64,000 nt of DNA from Bacteroidota bacterium (GTDB lineage: Bacteria > Bacteroidota > Bacteroidia > Chitinophagales > Chitinophagaceae), in the NCBI GenBank assembly GCA_016868855.1, contig VGFP01000001.1:372001-436000 (forward strand), written 5' to 3'. A program made the translations under genes and the position numbers. Numbering within the stretch: position 1 is the stretch's first letter; each line of letters opens with the position of its first letter. Positions 27,252 through 36,799 of the stretch are shown one piece after another. The notes under the pieces are model-generated. The model saw nothing but the letters and a program-made list of their open reading frames with translations, was not told where the DNA came from and did no database searches.

Positions 27252-29651
27252 TTAAACCAATGCCAATTCAAGAACCTGTTGCATGGTCTTTACATAATGA
27301 AAGCGCATGCCTTTGATGAATTCAGCATTGATTTCCTGTACATCTTTCTCATTTTGCCAACAGAGAATGATCTCTTTCAATCCCGCTCTTTTTGCAGCCA
27401 ACACTTTTTCTTTGATCCCTCCCACCGGCAATACTTGTCCACGCAATGTTATTTCTCCCGTCATTGCCAGAAATGGTTTTACTTTTCTGGAGGTAAACGC
27501 CGATGCCAGTGCAGTCATCATGGTGATGCCAGCACTTGGACCGTCCTTGGGCACTGCTCCTTCCGGCACGTGGATATGAATGTTTTTCTTTTTAAACATG
27601 TCTGTATCAATAGCGATTTTCTTTGCATTGGCCTGCAGATACGTATATGCAGTGGATGCACTCTCCTTCATAACTGTTCCCAGGTTTCCTGTCAGCTGCA
27701 AATCACCCTTCCCATCGCTCAAGGTTGTTTCGATGAAAAGGATATCTCCTCCCACGTATGTCCATGCCAAACCAACAGCCACTCCCGGCATGTTCGCTGT
27801 TTTGTAGAGTTCATTGGAATATTTAGGTTTCCCCAAAATTCTGGTTACATCTGCTTGTGAAATGACAGATTTTACCTTGCCCTGCAAAGCGACATCTTTG
27901 GCACAGCTCCTCATGATGCTGGCCAATTGACGATCCAATTCCCTTACACCGCTTTCCCTTGTGTAATTTTCAATCAGATAGGTCATGACCTGCTGATTCA
28001 TTTTAAGATCTTGATCCTTGAGTCCGTGTAATTCTTTTTGCTTTGGCAGCAAATGTGTTTGCGCGATCTTCTCTTTTTCTTCCACTGCATAGCCAGTCAG
28101 ATCAATGATTTCCAATCGATCTCTCAGTGCAGGCTGAATACTCTGTATGTCATTTGCGGTTGCAATGAAAAGCACGCGACTCAAATCGTATTCAAGTTCC
28201 AAATAATTATCATAAAAACTGTTGTTCTGCTCGGGATCCAATACTTCCAGCAATGCAGATGAGGGATCACCCCTGAAATCTTTGCCCACTTTATCAATCT
28301 CATCCAGAATCATCACAGGGTTGGATGATTTTACTTTTCTGATGGATTGAAGTATCCTGCCAGGCATTGCACCAATATATGTTTTGCGGTGTCCCCTGAT
28401 TTCACTTTCATCATGGAGTCCCCCTAAACTGAAACGGACATATTTTCTTCCAATGGCGCTTGCTATGCTTTTACCCAGAGAAGTTTTTCCGATGCCTGGG
28501 GGACCCACAAAGCAGAGAATCGGACTTTTCATGTCGCCCTTCAATTTTAATACTGCCAGGTATTCAAGAATTCTCTCTTTGATTTTTTCCATTCCGTAAT
28601 GATCCTTATCCAGCACCTTCTTGGTCTTTTTCAAATCATAGCTATCAGTAGTACAATCGTCCCACGGAAGATCCAACATCAAATCAACATGGTTGTAAAC
28701 AGTTGAATAATCTGGCGTACTCGGATGCATGCGCTCCAACTTCTCGATTTCTTTTTGAAATAACTCTTTCGCTGCAGCCGACCATTTTTTTGCTTCAGCC
28801 TTTTTCTTCATCTCCTGAATTTCACGGTCATTGCTATCACCTCCCAATTCCTCTTTGATGCTTTTCAATTGCTGCTGAAGAAAATATTCCCGCTGTTGCT
28901 TGTCAAGCTCCGTCTTGGTTTTGGTCGTTACCTTGTTTTTCAGTTCAGCAAACTGCAATTCTTTTTGCAAGAGCTTCAACAAAAGTTCAGCACGCTGTCG
29001 CATGTCATTCATTTCCAGCAACGCTTGCTTGTCTGCCAACTCACAATTCAAATTGCTGCCAACGAAATGAATCAGGAATGCGGGATTTTCAATGTTGCGC
29101 AAAATAATGGAAGCCTCAGTAGGTATATTTGGAGACAATTGAATGATCTGTGCAGCAAGGTCTTTGATAGAAGAAACAGAAGCCTGAAATGATTGATCAT
29201 CTGTCACCACCTGTTCCTCCAACGCCTCAACCACACCCTTGAAAAAGGGATCTTCGGCACTGATGCTGATCAGTTGAAATCTTTTCTTTCCCTGCAAAAT
29301 GGCGGTTGTTCCACCATCTGGCATTTTGATCAGCTTGACGATTTTTGCAACAGTTCCTATCCCTTCCAAATCACCAACATCCGGGTCTTCGATATTGCTG
29401 TCTTTTTGGGAGATTACGCCCACTAATTTGTCAGTCTTGTACGCTTCCTCTATGGCCTTGATGGACTTATCCCTTCCCACTGTAATTGGTATGACTACTC
29501 CTGGAAAAAGAACGGTATTTCTAAGTGGCAAAAGCGGTAATTCCTTCGGTAAAACCAGTTTCTCACCATTATCATCTCCCTCATTGAGCGGAATTATGGG
29601 CATAAAGTCCAATTCTTCCTCCTGAGGCAATAAGTTTAAATTCAATCCCAT
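27252..29651 (-). CDS. lon: ATP-dependent protease Lon
   Basis: Cytosolic AAA+ protease for damaged and regulatory proteins. From the ATG at 29651 (MGLNLNLLPQ) it has 799 residues: an N-terminal LON domain to about 230, a coiled-coil linker, the AAA+ module with Walker A GPPGIGKTSLG near residue 380 and DEIDKVG, and the serine-lysine protease domain. The catalytic Ser is in PKDGPSAGITM near residue 705, and the Lys in GGIKEKVLAAKRAG. A strong terminator separates it from the downstream barrel-protein gene, so lon has its own promoter. The porQ gene follows 35 bp after it. Confidence 0.97.
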   Translation of the reverse strand: MGLNLNLLPQEEELDFMPIIPLNEGDDNGEKLVLPKELPLLPLRNTVLFPGVVIPITVGRDKSIKAIEEAYKTDKLVGVISQKDSNIEDPDVGDLEGIGTVAKIVKLIKMPDGGTTAILQGKKRFQLISISAEDPFFKGVVEALEEQVVTDDQSFQASVSSIKDLAAQIIQLSPNIPTEASIILRNIENPAFLIHFVGSNLNCELADKQALLEMNDMRQRAELLLKLLQKELQFAELKNKVTTKTKTELDKQQREYFLQQQLKSIKEELGGDSNDREIQEMKKKAEAKKWSAAAKELFQKEIEKLERMHPSTPDYSTVYNHVDLMLDLPWDDCTTDSYDLKKTKKVLDKDHYGMEKIKERILEYLAVLKLKGDMKSPILCFVGPPGIGKTSLGKSIASAIGRKYVRFSLGGLHDESEIRGHRKTYIGAMPGRILQSIRKVKSSNPVMILDEIDKVGKDFRGDPSSALLEVLDPEQNNSFYDNYLELEYDLSRVLFIATANDIQSIQPALRDRLEIIDLTGYAVEEKEKIAQTHLLPKQKELHGLKDQDLKMNQQVMTYLIENYTRESGVRELDRQLASIMRSCAKDVALQGKVKSVISQADVTRILGKPKYSNELYKTANMPGVAVGLAWTYVGGDILFIETTLSDGKGDLQLTGNLGTVMKESASTAYTYLQANAKKIAIDTDMFKKKNIHIHVPEGAVPKDGPSAGITMMTALASAFTSRKVKPFLAMTGEITLRGQVLPVGGIKEKVLAAKRAGLKEIILCWQNEKDVQEINAEFIKGMRFHYVKTMQQVLELALV

Positions 29652-29741
29652 AATATAATCTTTACGACAATATGTCACCCAAGCCCCTAAAACAGGGTAC
29701 TCTGCTGAATGTACACCTTATAGGTCAAGTTTGATGCCAAC

Positions 29742-29772
29742 AAAAAAAGCCCTGATGAATTATCAGGGCTTT
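29742..29772 (-). terminator. Intrinsic terminator after the PorT-like gene
   Basis: On the minus strand AAAGCCCTGAT (29772-29762), loop AATTC, ATCAGGGCTTT (29756-29746), then a run of seven Ts ending at 29742. It lies 20 bp past the stop at 29792 and before the lon start, so it isolates the two transcription units. Confidence 0.8.
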
Positions 29773-29791
29773 TATATTGAAAAAGTACTTT

Positions 29792-30361
29792 TTAGAGTGA
29801 AATACCGACTCCCGCCTGAAGCATTTTTGATTTCCAGGAATCCTGCACGGTGGCTACATTTATTTCTGACAAACCGAAGGAATACCTGCCAAATACACTC
29901 AATTTTGAAAGATTCAATTGTACGCCGGCCAGCATACTGAAGTCTTTATTCTTCAAGGCATCACCCCCAACCCTGAGGGCATCTTTGGTTTGGCTGATGG
30001 TCATGCCAATCTGCGGACCAGCCTGGATGGAGATCAAAGGCACGGGACTGATATTGATCAAAATGGGTACATGTAAATATGTTGCTTTGAGATCAGTCAA
30101 TCCATTCCTGAAAACAGCTGTGTTTGGTGTGACACTGAGTTTGATTGAACTGATCAGTCCCTCAACCTGCACTCCGACAATTTCAGATGTTTTGATTCTC
30201 GCAAAGAGTCCAGCATGAAATCCGCCTTTGTAATTCTCCTGAAAGGAAGCACTGGTATTGGTGGTAAAGTTTCCACCTGCCTTGATGCCCAATTTCAAGC
30301 CTTGTGCATGCATTTGAAGAAATGCACATTTCAATAGAAGCAATGAAAATATCCTTTTCAT
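29792..30361 (-). CDS. PorT-like outer-membrane beta-barrel protein
   Basis: A 189-residue exported protein with signal peptide MKRIFSLLLLKCAFLQMHAQ, followed by alternating amphipathic strands. LGIKAGGNFTTNTSASF and the end MLQAGVGISL are typical of the outer-membrane beta-barrel (PorT-like) group common in Bacteroidota. The family name does not imply a secretion role here. The ATG at 30361 removes eight upstream codons and places the signal peptide at the N-terminus. A TAnnTTTG box lies 22 bp upstream, and a strong terminator follows. Confidence 0.78.
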   Translation of the reverse strand: MKRIFSLLLLKCAFLQMHAQGLKLGIKAGGNFTTNTSASFQENYKGGFHAGLFARIKTSEIVGVQVEGLISSIKLSVTPNTAVFRNGLTDLKATYLHVPILINISPVPLISIQAGPQIGMTISQTKDALRVGGDALKNKDFSMLAGVQLNLSKLSVFGRYSFGLSEINVATVQDSWKSKMLQAGVGISL

Positions 30362-30382
30362 AATTTGGTGTTTTAATTTATT

Positions 30383-30390
30383 CAAAAATA
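30383..30390 (-). promoter_or_regulatory. Candidate -7 box for the PorT-like gene
   Basis: TATTTTTG on the minus strand matches TAnnTTTG and predicts a 5' leader of roughly 20 nt. The -33 element is weak. Confidence 0.35.
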
Positions 30391-30417
30391 CATCTTATTC
30401 TTTTGTATGTAACTACA

Positions 30418-31431
30418 TTAAAATGTGACACCTGCGGTTACATTGAAAATATTAGAAAATTTATTGGTGGATGTCGATTGAAAATAATATCCAAGAAAAT
30501 ATCCTGTGGAGACAGAAATCGCATCTTTGAACCAGGATATGTTGGCAGATACAGCAGCAGTTCTGATACCGAACCCACTTCCTGAAGTTTGATTGACCCT
30601 GTAAAATTGCTCCATGCGTTTTCGATCTTCCAGCTCATTTCTGAATCGTTCTCTGGACTTGATGCTTTCCGAACTGGTTGATTGGACTCCTGATATGATG
30701 CTGATTTGAGGGATAAAACTTAAAAGATCGTTTTTCAACAAAACAGATGACTTTAAAAATGAGTGGGAAATTCCTGTATTGATTGAGAGATCCCTGATGT
30801 GCACTTTGTAGGTATCAAGGATATTCATAACCATTCCGTTGGGCATTCTTCTGGGAACAATATAACTATCGGTATAATTTCCATCGCCATACCCAATAGA
30901 CAAAGAAGGCCTTAACCATGTTGTACGACCTTGAACATATCCATATACATTATGATTGAAAGGTGATATCCGACTTGGATCCTGCACAGTTGATTTTGCA
31001 TAGTAAGAATAGGAGATTCCATACATCAGGTTCTTTGCGACTTTATCATAAGATGGAGTGATGGCTGTTTGCTACCACCGAACTGTATTGTTGATGTTTC
31101 TGACATAACCCATGATACTGATACCAAGTCCGGATTTATGGAAATAAGCAACACTGGGAATAAAAGCAGTTGCACCAGTAGAAGATTGCTGTGCATTCAG
31201 CACATTGTTGTTGGTACTGAAAAGTCTGTTGCTGAATGATGTGGTAACCGAGAAAAAACTTTTTTGTGTGCACAATGAATCAAGCATACCTCTCAATTCA
31301 TTGATGAGGCTGTCGTTTTTAAGAAAGGAGAAATCATCCTTGGACGAAAGCAACTGATTTTTTTCCTGGGAGTTCACTTGTTGAAATGAGAGAAAGATCA
31401 TGAACAGGAAAAGTGGGAAACTGCGCAGCAT
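30418..31431 (-). pseudogene. Outer-membrane-type protein interrupted by one in-frame TAG
   Basis: Two open segments, 31431-31072 and 31071-30418, lie in the same frame and are separated by a single TAG at 31074-31072. Read through, the product would be about 337 residues: signal peptide MLRSFPLFLFMIFLSFQQVNSQ, a helical stretch to about residue 60, then strand-rich sequence ending in the aromatic VTAGVTF typical of outer-membrane barrels. The stop follows TGG (R-W-stop-Q), so a TGG to TAG change is a simple explanation. It may be a recent nonsense mutation, an assembly error or, less likely, programmed readthrough. The family is not recognised. Confidence 0.7.
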
Positions 31432-31508
31432 TGGTTGTTGTGTTCGGTTGGTAATTAGACCCGATTTCGCTGAGAAAGTTACACTGATTTTATGAAAGAA
31501 CTGTTAAA

Positions 31509-32753
31509 TCAGGCAAGTTCAATGAGGGTGATTTCCGGTAAAATGCCAACCCTGCCTGGATATCCAAGAAATCCAAATCCACGGTTTACATACAAATGCT
31601 GCTCTCCTTTTTTATAGAGTCCGCCCCACTGTTTGTACACATACTGCACCGGACTCCATCTGAATCCTGGAATCTCCACACCGAATTGCATGCCATGTGT
31701 ATGGCCTGATAAAGTCAAATCAATATCCCCATAATGTTTGCATACTTCTGCATCCCAGTGACTGGGATCATGGCTCAACAATATTTTGAATGGATATTGA
31801 TCAGCACCTTGATATGCTTTTTTGAGATCGCCGTATTTGGCAAAATTTGCGCGGGCACCCCAATTCTCAATTCCAATCAATCCAATAGATGCACCATTTT
31901 TTTCAAGTGCTATATGTTTATTGAGCAGCAATTTCCAACCCATTTCTGAGTGGATGCTTTTCAGCTTGTCGAGGTTTTCTCTTTTTGCATCAGGACTTGG
32001 CCATGATACATAATCACCATAATCGTGATTACCCAGAATGCTGTATATACCCATGGGAGCTTTAAGGGATGAAAAAAGTTCTATTTTATCATCCATCTCC
32101 TTTGCCATGTTGTTGACAAGATCTCCAGTGAAAAAAATGACATCCGGTTGCAGATCATTTATTTTTTGAATCCCCTTCTTGACAGCTTCTACATCATCCA
32201 AACTCCCACTGTGTATGTCTGAGATCTGTACGATCTTCAGTCCCTTGAAAGCTGCAGGTATTTTATCAGATTGTATGGTTGCTTTCTCAATGCGGTAACG
32301 GTATTTATTCCCAAATCCATACAAGAGTGTCCCAAATAAACCTCCCCCTACTCCTATGCCAAGCCATGATAAAAACAGAGACCTGCTGATTGCATCGGTT
32401 GGAGTTGTATCACCTTTTACCAGTTGGTATGTCTTGACGCCACCCCATTGCAGCAATCTTCTTGCATCATCCACCAGGAAAAAAATCATGGCAATGAATT
32501 TTGCGATGAAAAATCCAAATAAGATTGCAATGACATAAACCCGCACAAATGCCGGAAGCGACTCAAATTGAATATATGGGATGACCAAAAACAGGATGAT
32601 CGCAACAACAGTAAAGCTCCAGTAAGCAGCATGAATGACCAAACGAAGCTTGGGAGACAGAGATGCAGTAACCAATTTAAGGGATTGGAACACATACAAA
32701 TCAATCAAAATCATGGTAATGATGAATATCCACGAACCCAGGAGCCTTTTCAT
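31509..32753 (-). CDS. Membrane-anchored metallophosphoesterase
   Basis: A 414-residue protein with about four N-terminal hydrophobic segments (residues 8-28, 42-62, 70-95 and 130-150) and a cytoplasmic or periplasmic calcineurin-like phosphoesterase domain. The metal-binding motifs are QISDIHSGS, FFTGDLVNN, SILGNHDYGDY, LLSHDPSHW and LTLSGHTHGMQFG. It resembles YaeI/YkuE-type phosphoesterases, some of which act on lipid A precursors; the substrate here cannot be inferred. It is divergent from parA. Confidence 0.88.
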   Translation of the reverse strand: MKRLLGSWIFIITMILIDLYVFQSLKLVTASLSPKLRLVIHAAYWSFTVVAIILFLVIPYIQFESLPAFVRVYVIAILFGFFIAKFIAMIFFLVDDARRLLQWGGVKTYQLVKGDTTPTDAISRSLFLSWLGIGVGGGLFGTLLYGFGNKYRYRIEKATIQSDKIPAAFKGLKIVQISDIHSGSLDDVEAVKKGIQKINDLQPDVIFFTGDLVNNMAKEMDDKIELFSSLKAPMGIYSILGNHDYGDYVSWPSPDAKRENLDKLKSIHSEMGWKLLLNKHIALEKNGASIGLIGIENWGARANFAKYGDLKKAYQGADQYPFKILLSHDPSHWDAEVCKHYGDIDLTLSGHTHGMQFGVEIPGFRWSPVQYVYKQWGGLYKKGEQHLYVNRGFGFLGYPGRVGILPEITLIELA

Positions 32754-32830
32754 GTTGATAACTATTGTTTAATGCCTGCTACTCTAACATTATTTTAGCC
32801 ATTATGTTCCCTAAAATGGTGCCGAAATTG

Positions 32831-32838
32831 TAAATTTG
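32831..32838 (+). promoter_or_regulatory. Candidate -7 box for parA
   Basis: TAAATTTG matches TAnnTTTG, with a predicted 5' leader of about 30 nt before parA. No TTTG is seen at 19-21 bp upstream. Confidence 0.4.
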
Positions 32839-32872
32839 TCATCCTGTCATTTTAACAAAAAGCTGAAAATCA

Positions 32873-33688
32873 ATGGCCAGAATCATAGGCGTCGCGAATC
32901 AGAAAGGTGGAGTTGGAAAAACAACAACGGCCATCAACTTGGCGGCAAGTTTTGCGGTGCTTGAATACAAAACTTTGCTGGTGGATGCCGACCCACAGGC
33001 AAACAGTACCTCCGGAGTTGGCTTCGACCTACAAAATGTTCAGCAAAGCATTTATGATTGCATGGTGGGTGATGCAAAAGCAAGGGACACTATTTTGAAA
33101 ACCGAGATCCCCAACCTTGACCTCATACCTTCTCATATTGATCTGGTGGGTGCTGAACTTGAAATGATCAACTACCCCAACAGAGAAAACGTCATCAAAA
33201 CCATTTTGGATGATTTAAGAAATGAATACGACTTCATCGTCATTGATTGTTCTCCATCCCTCGGACTCATTACAGTCAATGCACTTGTGGCTGCAGATTC
33301 AGTTGTGATTCCAGTACAAGCTGAATTCTTTGCATTAGAAGGTTTGGGCAAACTGCTCAATACCATCAAGATTGTTCAAAACAGACTCAACACCGCTTTG
33401 TCTATCGAAGGAATTTTGATGACCATGTATGATGTGCGATTGAGATTGTGCAATCAGATTGTGAGTGAAGTAAGAAAGCATTTCGAAGAGATGGTCTTCG
33501 ATACCCTGATTCACAGAAATTCGAGATTGAGTGAAGCCCCCAGCGTAGGAAAGCCTGTAATATTGTATGATGCAGACAGCAAAGGTGCCGTCAATTATCT
33601 CAACCTCGCGAAAGAGATCCTGCAAAAAAACAACCTGACCAAGATCAAAGAGGAAGAAAGAACATTAAATTTAGAAGATGAGCAATAA
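32873..33688 (+). CDS. parA: Chromosome partitioning ATPase ParA (Soj)
   Basis: Walker-type ATPase that moves ParB-parS complexes. The 271-residue protein starts ARIIGVANQKGGVGKTTTAI with the deviant Walker A lysine, has LVDADPQANST, and the Walker B-like FIVIDCSPSLGLITVNAL. This matches chromosomal ParA. It overlaps parB by 11 bases (33678-33688), so the two are translationally coupled. The short leader carries a -7 box at 32831-32838. Confidence 0.96.
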   Translation: MARIIGVANQKGGVGKTTTAINLAASFAVLEYKTLLVDADPQANSTSGVGFDLQNVQQSIYDCMVGDAKARDTILKTEIPNLDLIPSHIDLVGAELEMINYPNRENVIKTILDDLRNEYDFIVIDCSPSLGLITVNALVAADSVVIPVQAEFFALEGLGKLLNTIKIVQNRLNTALSIEGILMTMYDVRLRLCNQIVSEVRKHFEEMVFDTLIHRNSRLSEAPSVGKPVILYDADSKGAVNYLNLAKEILQKNNLTKIKEEERTLNLEDEQ

Positions 33689-34595
33689 TCCATCCAATAA
33701 AAAAGATGCACTGAACAGAGGAATCAGATCACTGCTGGGAAGCATCGATACTGAATTGAAAAATCCGCTTACGGGAACACTGAAGTCAGAAGTGATTTCA
33801 AAAAACACTTCCGTCAGCCGAATTGCACTCACAGATATTGTTCCCAATCCAAGACAACCGCGACAGGATTTTGATCAAAAGGCCATTGAGGATCTTGCAC
33901 AATCAATGCGCCAGCACGATATCATTCAACCCCTTACTGTAACTCCCCTCAGCAATGGCAAATACAAATTGATTGCCGGAGAGAGAAGATGGAGAGCAGC
34001 GAAGTTGGCGGGATTGAAAGATGTGCCTGCATATGTGAGAGAAGCCGATGACAAACAAGTGCTTGAACTTGCGCTGCTCGAAAATTTACAAAGAGAGAAC
34101 CTGAATGCCATTGAAATTGGACTCGGATATCAGCGCCTGATGGATGACTGTGCCATGACACAGGAAGAAGTTGCAACGAGAATGGGTATGGACAGAAGCT
34201 CAGTTTCCAATTATATCAGGATGCTGAAGTTGCCGCCTGATATCATTGTCGCGGTAAGAAATGGTTCATTGAGCATGGGACACGCAAGAGCACTGATCAA
34301 TGCAGGCGAAGTTGAAAAACAAATGTTTGTTTTCAATACCATCGTCTCCAAAAAACTATCTGTCAGACAAACAGAAGACCTTGTCAAACAGCTTTACAAA
34401 CCATCGAAAAAGAAAGAGCATTCGACCGCACCTAAAAACAACTTCAACCATATCCAGCAACAAATTGCTTCACAGCTGGGAACCAAAGTGAAATTGGAGC
34501 ATCATGCTACGGGAAAAGGAAAAATCATATTGGAATACTTCTCAGTCGAAGAACTGAACAGCCTTTTGGATAAGATGAAAGTAACAATACACTGA
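33678..34595 (+). CDS. parB: Chromosome partitioning protein ParB
   Basis: CTP-binding clamp that loads at parS. The 305 residues include the ParB N-terminal motif IVPNPRQPRQDF, the CTPase motif LIAGERRWRAAKLAG, and the helix-turn-helix MTQEEVATRMGMDRSSVSNYI. The C-terminal dimerisation segment is the final 60 residues (ASQLGTKVKLEHHATGKGKI). No parS-like palindrome is visible nearby. The stop overlaps the start of the DUF5683 gene by one base. Confidence 0.96.
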   Translation: MSNNPSNKKDALNRGIRSLLGSIDTELKNPLTGTLKSEVISKNTSVSRIALTDIVPNPRQPRQDFDQKAIEDLAQSMRQHDIIQPLTVTPLSNGKYKLIAGERRWRAAKLAGLKDVPAYVREADDKQVLELALLENLQRENLNAIEIGLGYQRLMDDCAMTQEEVATRMGMDRSSVSNYIRMLKLPPDIIVAVRNGSLSMGHARALINAGEVEKQMFVFNTIVSKKLSVRQTEDLVKQLYKPSKKKEHSTAPKNNFNHIQQQIASQLGTKVKLEHHATGKGKIILEYFSVEELNSLLDKMKVTIH

Positions 34596-35170
34596 TGATT
34601 GCATGTCCATTCAACAAATTCACTCTTCTTTGTACATTCCTTGTCGTTTTCATTGCGACGAATAATTTCGCACAATCCAAACCAGAAGTAAAATCTCTCT
34701 CAGATACGACTAAAAAGGTCAGGTCTATCGCTGCAAAAGCAGCCATCAGGTCTGCCATCTTACCCGGACTCGGTCAGATTTACAACAAGAAATACTGGAA
34801 ATTGCCATTGGTATATGGCGCATTGGCGATTCCCGTCTCAACATTCAAATACAACAGCGATTGGTATACCAAAACAAGGTTTGCCTATACAGTCAGGGTC
34901 ACCAACGATACTGCCAATTTCAAAAATATTGCGCGAGAACTTCAGCCTATCTCAACCGAGGCATTGAGAACATACAGAAACAGTTTTAGAAAAAACATGG
35001 ATTTTTCTGTATTGGGACTCCTGCTGATGTGGGGATTGAATGTTGTGGATGCAACAGTGGATGGACACCTTAGGACATTCAATATCTCAGATGATCTAAC
35101 CATGAGCATCAAACCCAGCACAAGAAATTTACAGCAAGGATTTGGCATGACGGCTACTTTACATTTTTAA
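34595..35170 (+). CDS. DUF5683 membrane-associated protein
   Basis: A 191-residue exported or membrane protein. A signal-like N-terminus (FTLLCTFLVVFIATNNFAQ) is followed by AAIRSAILPGLGQIYNKKYWKLP, given here as its two parts: the PGLGQIYN motif and the KLPLVYGALAI segment that are typical of DUF5683. It is co-transcribed with parAB (ATGA-type overlap) and lies nine bases before dapB. Function unknown; the parAB-DUF5683-dapB order recurs in Bacteroidota as far as I know. Confidence 0.82.
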   Translation: MIACPFNKFTLLCTFLVVFIATNNFAQSKPEVKSLSDTTKKVRSIAAKAAIRSAILPGLGQIYNKKYWKLPLVYGALAIPVSTFKYNSDWYTKTRFAYTVRVTNDTANFKNIARELQPISTEALRTYRNSFRKNMDFSVLGLLLMWGLNVVDATVDGHLRTFNISDDLTMSIKPSTRNLQQGFGMTATLHF

Positions 35171-35179
35171 ATACATCAT

Positions 35180-35902
35180 ATGAATATTGCTTTGATTGGA
35201 TATGGGAAAATGGGTAAAACCATAGAGCAGGTTGCGATTGAAAAGGGACACCATGTTAAATTGAAAATAGATCTTCAGAACCTGGATGATTTCAACCAAC
35301 AAAACTTCCAAGCAATTGATGCTGCAATAGAATTTACGGGTCCACATACAGCTTACAACAACATCATCAAATGCCTTGAATGGGGAATACCTGTTGTGAG
35401 CGGATCAACTGGCTGGCTGGAACATCTTGCCGATGTTGAATCCATGTGCAATAATAAAAAAGGAAGTTTTATCTATGCAAGCAATTTCAGCATAGGTGTC
35501 AACATCTTTTTTGAATTGAACAAAAAATTAGCACAATTGATGGATGGCAAACATCAGTATGATGTCTCCATCAAGGAAATTCACCATACACAGAAAAAAG
35601 ATGCACCCAGTGGCACTGCCATCACACTTGCAGATCAAATTCTCGCCAACAATGCAGGCAAATCAAGCTGGGTAAATGATATTCCTGCTTCGAAAGATGA
35701 ATTGTTCATCAAGAGCGAGCGAATCGATCCATATCCTGGACAGCATGAGGTAACCTACACCTCCTCTGTTGATGAAATAAAAATCATTCATGAGGCGCAC
35801 AGTCGCGATGGATTTGCATGGGGTGCAGTCTTGGCAGCAGAATTTATTGCAACAAGAAAAGGTATCTTTACCATGAAAGATGTAATTGGATTCGGAAATT
35901 AA
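35180..35902 (+). CDS. dapB: 4-hydroxy-tetrahydrodipicolinate reductase
   Basis: NAD(P)H-dependent reductase of the lysine/diaminopimelate pathway. The 240 residues begin with the dinucleotide-binding ALIGYGKMGKTIEQ, and have the catalytic EIHHTQKKDAPSGTA with the conserved His and Lys. SNFSIGVNIFFEL and HSRDGFAWGAVLAA fit the family. It lies in the parAB-DUF5683-dapB-rrf2-msrC row of closely spaced plus-strand genes. Confidence 0.95.
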   Translation: MNIALIGYGKMGKTIEQVAIEKGHHVKLKIDLQNLDDFNQQNFQAIDAAIEFTGPHTAYNNIIKCLEWGIPVVSGSTGWLEHLADVESMCNNKKGSFIYASNFSIGVNIFFELNKKLAQLMDGKHQYDVSIKEIHHTQKKDAPSGTAITLADQILANNAGKSSWVNDIPASKDELFIKSERIDPYPGQHEVTYTSSVDEIKIIHEAHSRDGFAWGAVLAAEFIATRKGIFTMKDVIGFGN

Positions 35903-35908
35903 TCCCAC

Positions 35909-36316
35909 ATGCTGAACAAGAAAACGCAATACGCATTTCAGGCATTGATGTATCTGGCAGAGCACAAGGACGATGGTCCAGTGCTGATTGCTGACATTTC
36001 AAAGAAGAAAAAAATTCCCCTGAAATTTCTTGAAAATATTTTACTGGAACTTAGAAAATCAAACATACTTGAAAGTAAAAAAGGGAAAGGTGGAGGGTAT
36101 TTCATCAAACAGAACGCATTGAAGACCCCCCTCTCTGACATCATCCGTAAAATTGAAGGTCCCATAGCCATGCTCCCTTGTGCAAGCCTTTATTTTTATG
36201 AAAGATGTAAAAATTGTGACGAAAAGCATTGCGGATTGCATGACACAATGGTACTTGTTAGAGATGCAACCCTCAAGGTGCTTGACAATAAAACAATTGC
36301 AGATTTGGTAAAATAA
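35909..36316 (+). CDS. Rrf2-family transcriptional regulator
   Basis: A 135-residue winged-helix regulator. The N-terminus LNKKTQYAFQALMYLAEH and the recognition part IPLKFLENILLELRK, followed by KKGKGGGYFI, are typical of Rrf2/IscR. Four cysteines in the C-terminal half (LPCAS, ERCKNC, KHCGL) could bind an iron-sulfur cluster or sense redox state. The regulated genes are unknown. It is six bases from dapB and five from the sulfoxide reductase, so it may respond to the redox stress addressed by the latter. Confidence 0.88.
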   Translation: MLNKKTQYAFQALMYLAEHKDDGPVLIADISKKKKIPLKFLENILLELRKSNILESKKGKGGGYFIKQNALKTPLSDIIRKIEGPIAMLPCASLYFYERCKNCDEKHCGLHDTMVLVRDATLKVLDNKTIADLVK

Positions 36317-36321
36317 AATAG

Positions 36322-36792
36322 ATGGCTGAAGATTTGATCATCGCAACCGGAAACAAGGAAGAAAAATATCAGCAGCTCTTGCCGCAGATTAAAGCATCGA
36401 TAGAGGGAGAGCAAAATTTAGTTGCCAATCTGGCCAATGTTGCAGCAGCACTCAAGCAACAATTTAATTTTTGGTGGGTCGGATTTTATTTGATTGACGG
36501 AGACGAACTGGTGCTTGGCCCTTTTCAGGGACCTATTGCTTGTACCCGAATCAGAAAAGGCAAAGGTGTTTGCGGAACAAGTTGGGAGAAAAACAAAACC
36601 ATCATCGTTCCAGATGTGGAGGCCTTTCCCGGACACATTGCCTGCAGCAGCCAATCAAAAAGCGAAATTGTTATCCCTTTTCTACACAAAAAGAATCCGG
36701 CTGGTGTATTGGATGTAGACAGCGAGCACTACAACAGCTTTGATGAAATAGACGCAAAATATTTGGAGGAAATCGTTGCTCTGTTACAATAA
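36322..36792 (+). CDS. msrC: Free methionine-(R)-sulfoxide reductase (GAF-type)
   Basis: A 156-residue GAF-domain enzyme that reduces free Met-R-sulfoxide. The diagnostic WWVGFYLIDGDELVLGPFQG is followed by ACTRIRKGKGVCGTSWE and HIACSS, which hold the three conserved redox cysteines. The end (DIDAKYLEEI-like) is complete. It is convergent with a TlpA-type gene seven bases away, and lies just after the Rrf2 regulator. Confidence 0.92.
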   Translation: MAEDLIIATGNKEEKYQQLLPQIKASIEGEQNLVANLANVAAALKQQFNFWWVGFYLIDGDELVLGPFQGPIACTRIRKGKGVCGTSWEKNKTIIVPDVEAFPGHIACSSQSKSEIVIPFLHKKNPAGVLDVDSEHYNSFDEIDAKYLEEIVALLQ

Positions 36793-36799
36793 CCTTTCA

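Noticed and set aside
27153-27860. Long open frame on the plus strand (235 codons) opposite lon
   Set aside because: It lies entirely antisense to the lon and porQ genes, which have clear family motifs. Its product is Cys/His-rich without recognisable domains, as is usual for shadow frames.
31072-31074. Programmed stop-codon readthrough or stop recoding at the in-frame TAG
   Set aside because: No pyrrolysine or selenocysteine machinery is evident in the window, and other genes here (for example rnhA, kdsA and pdhB) use TAG as an ordinary stop. A nonsense mutation or sequencing error is simpler.
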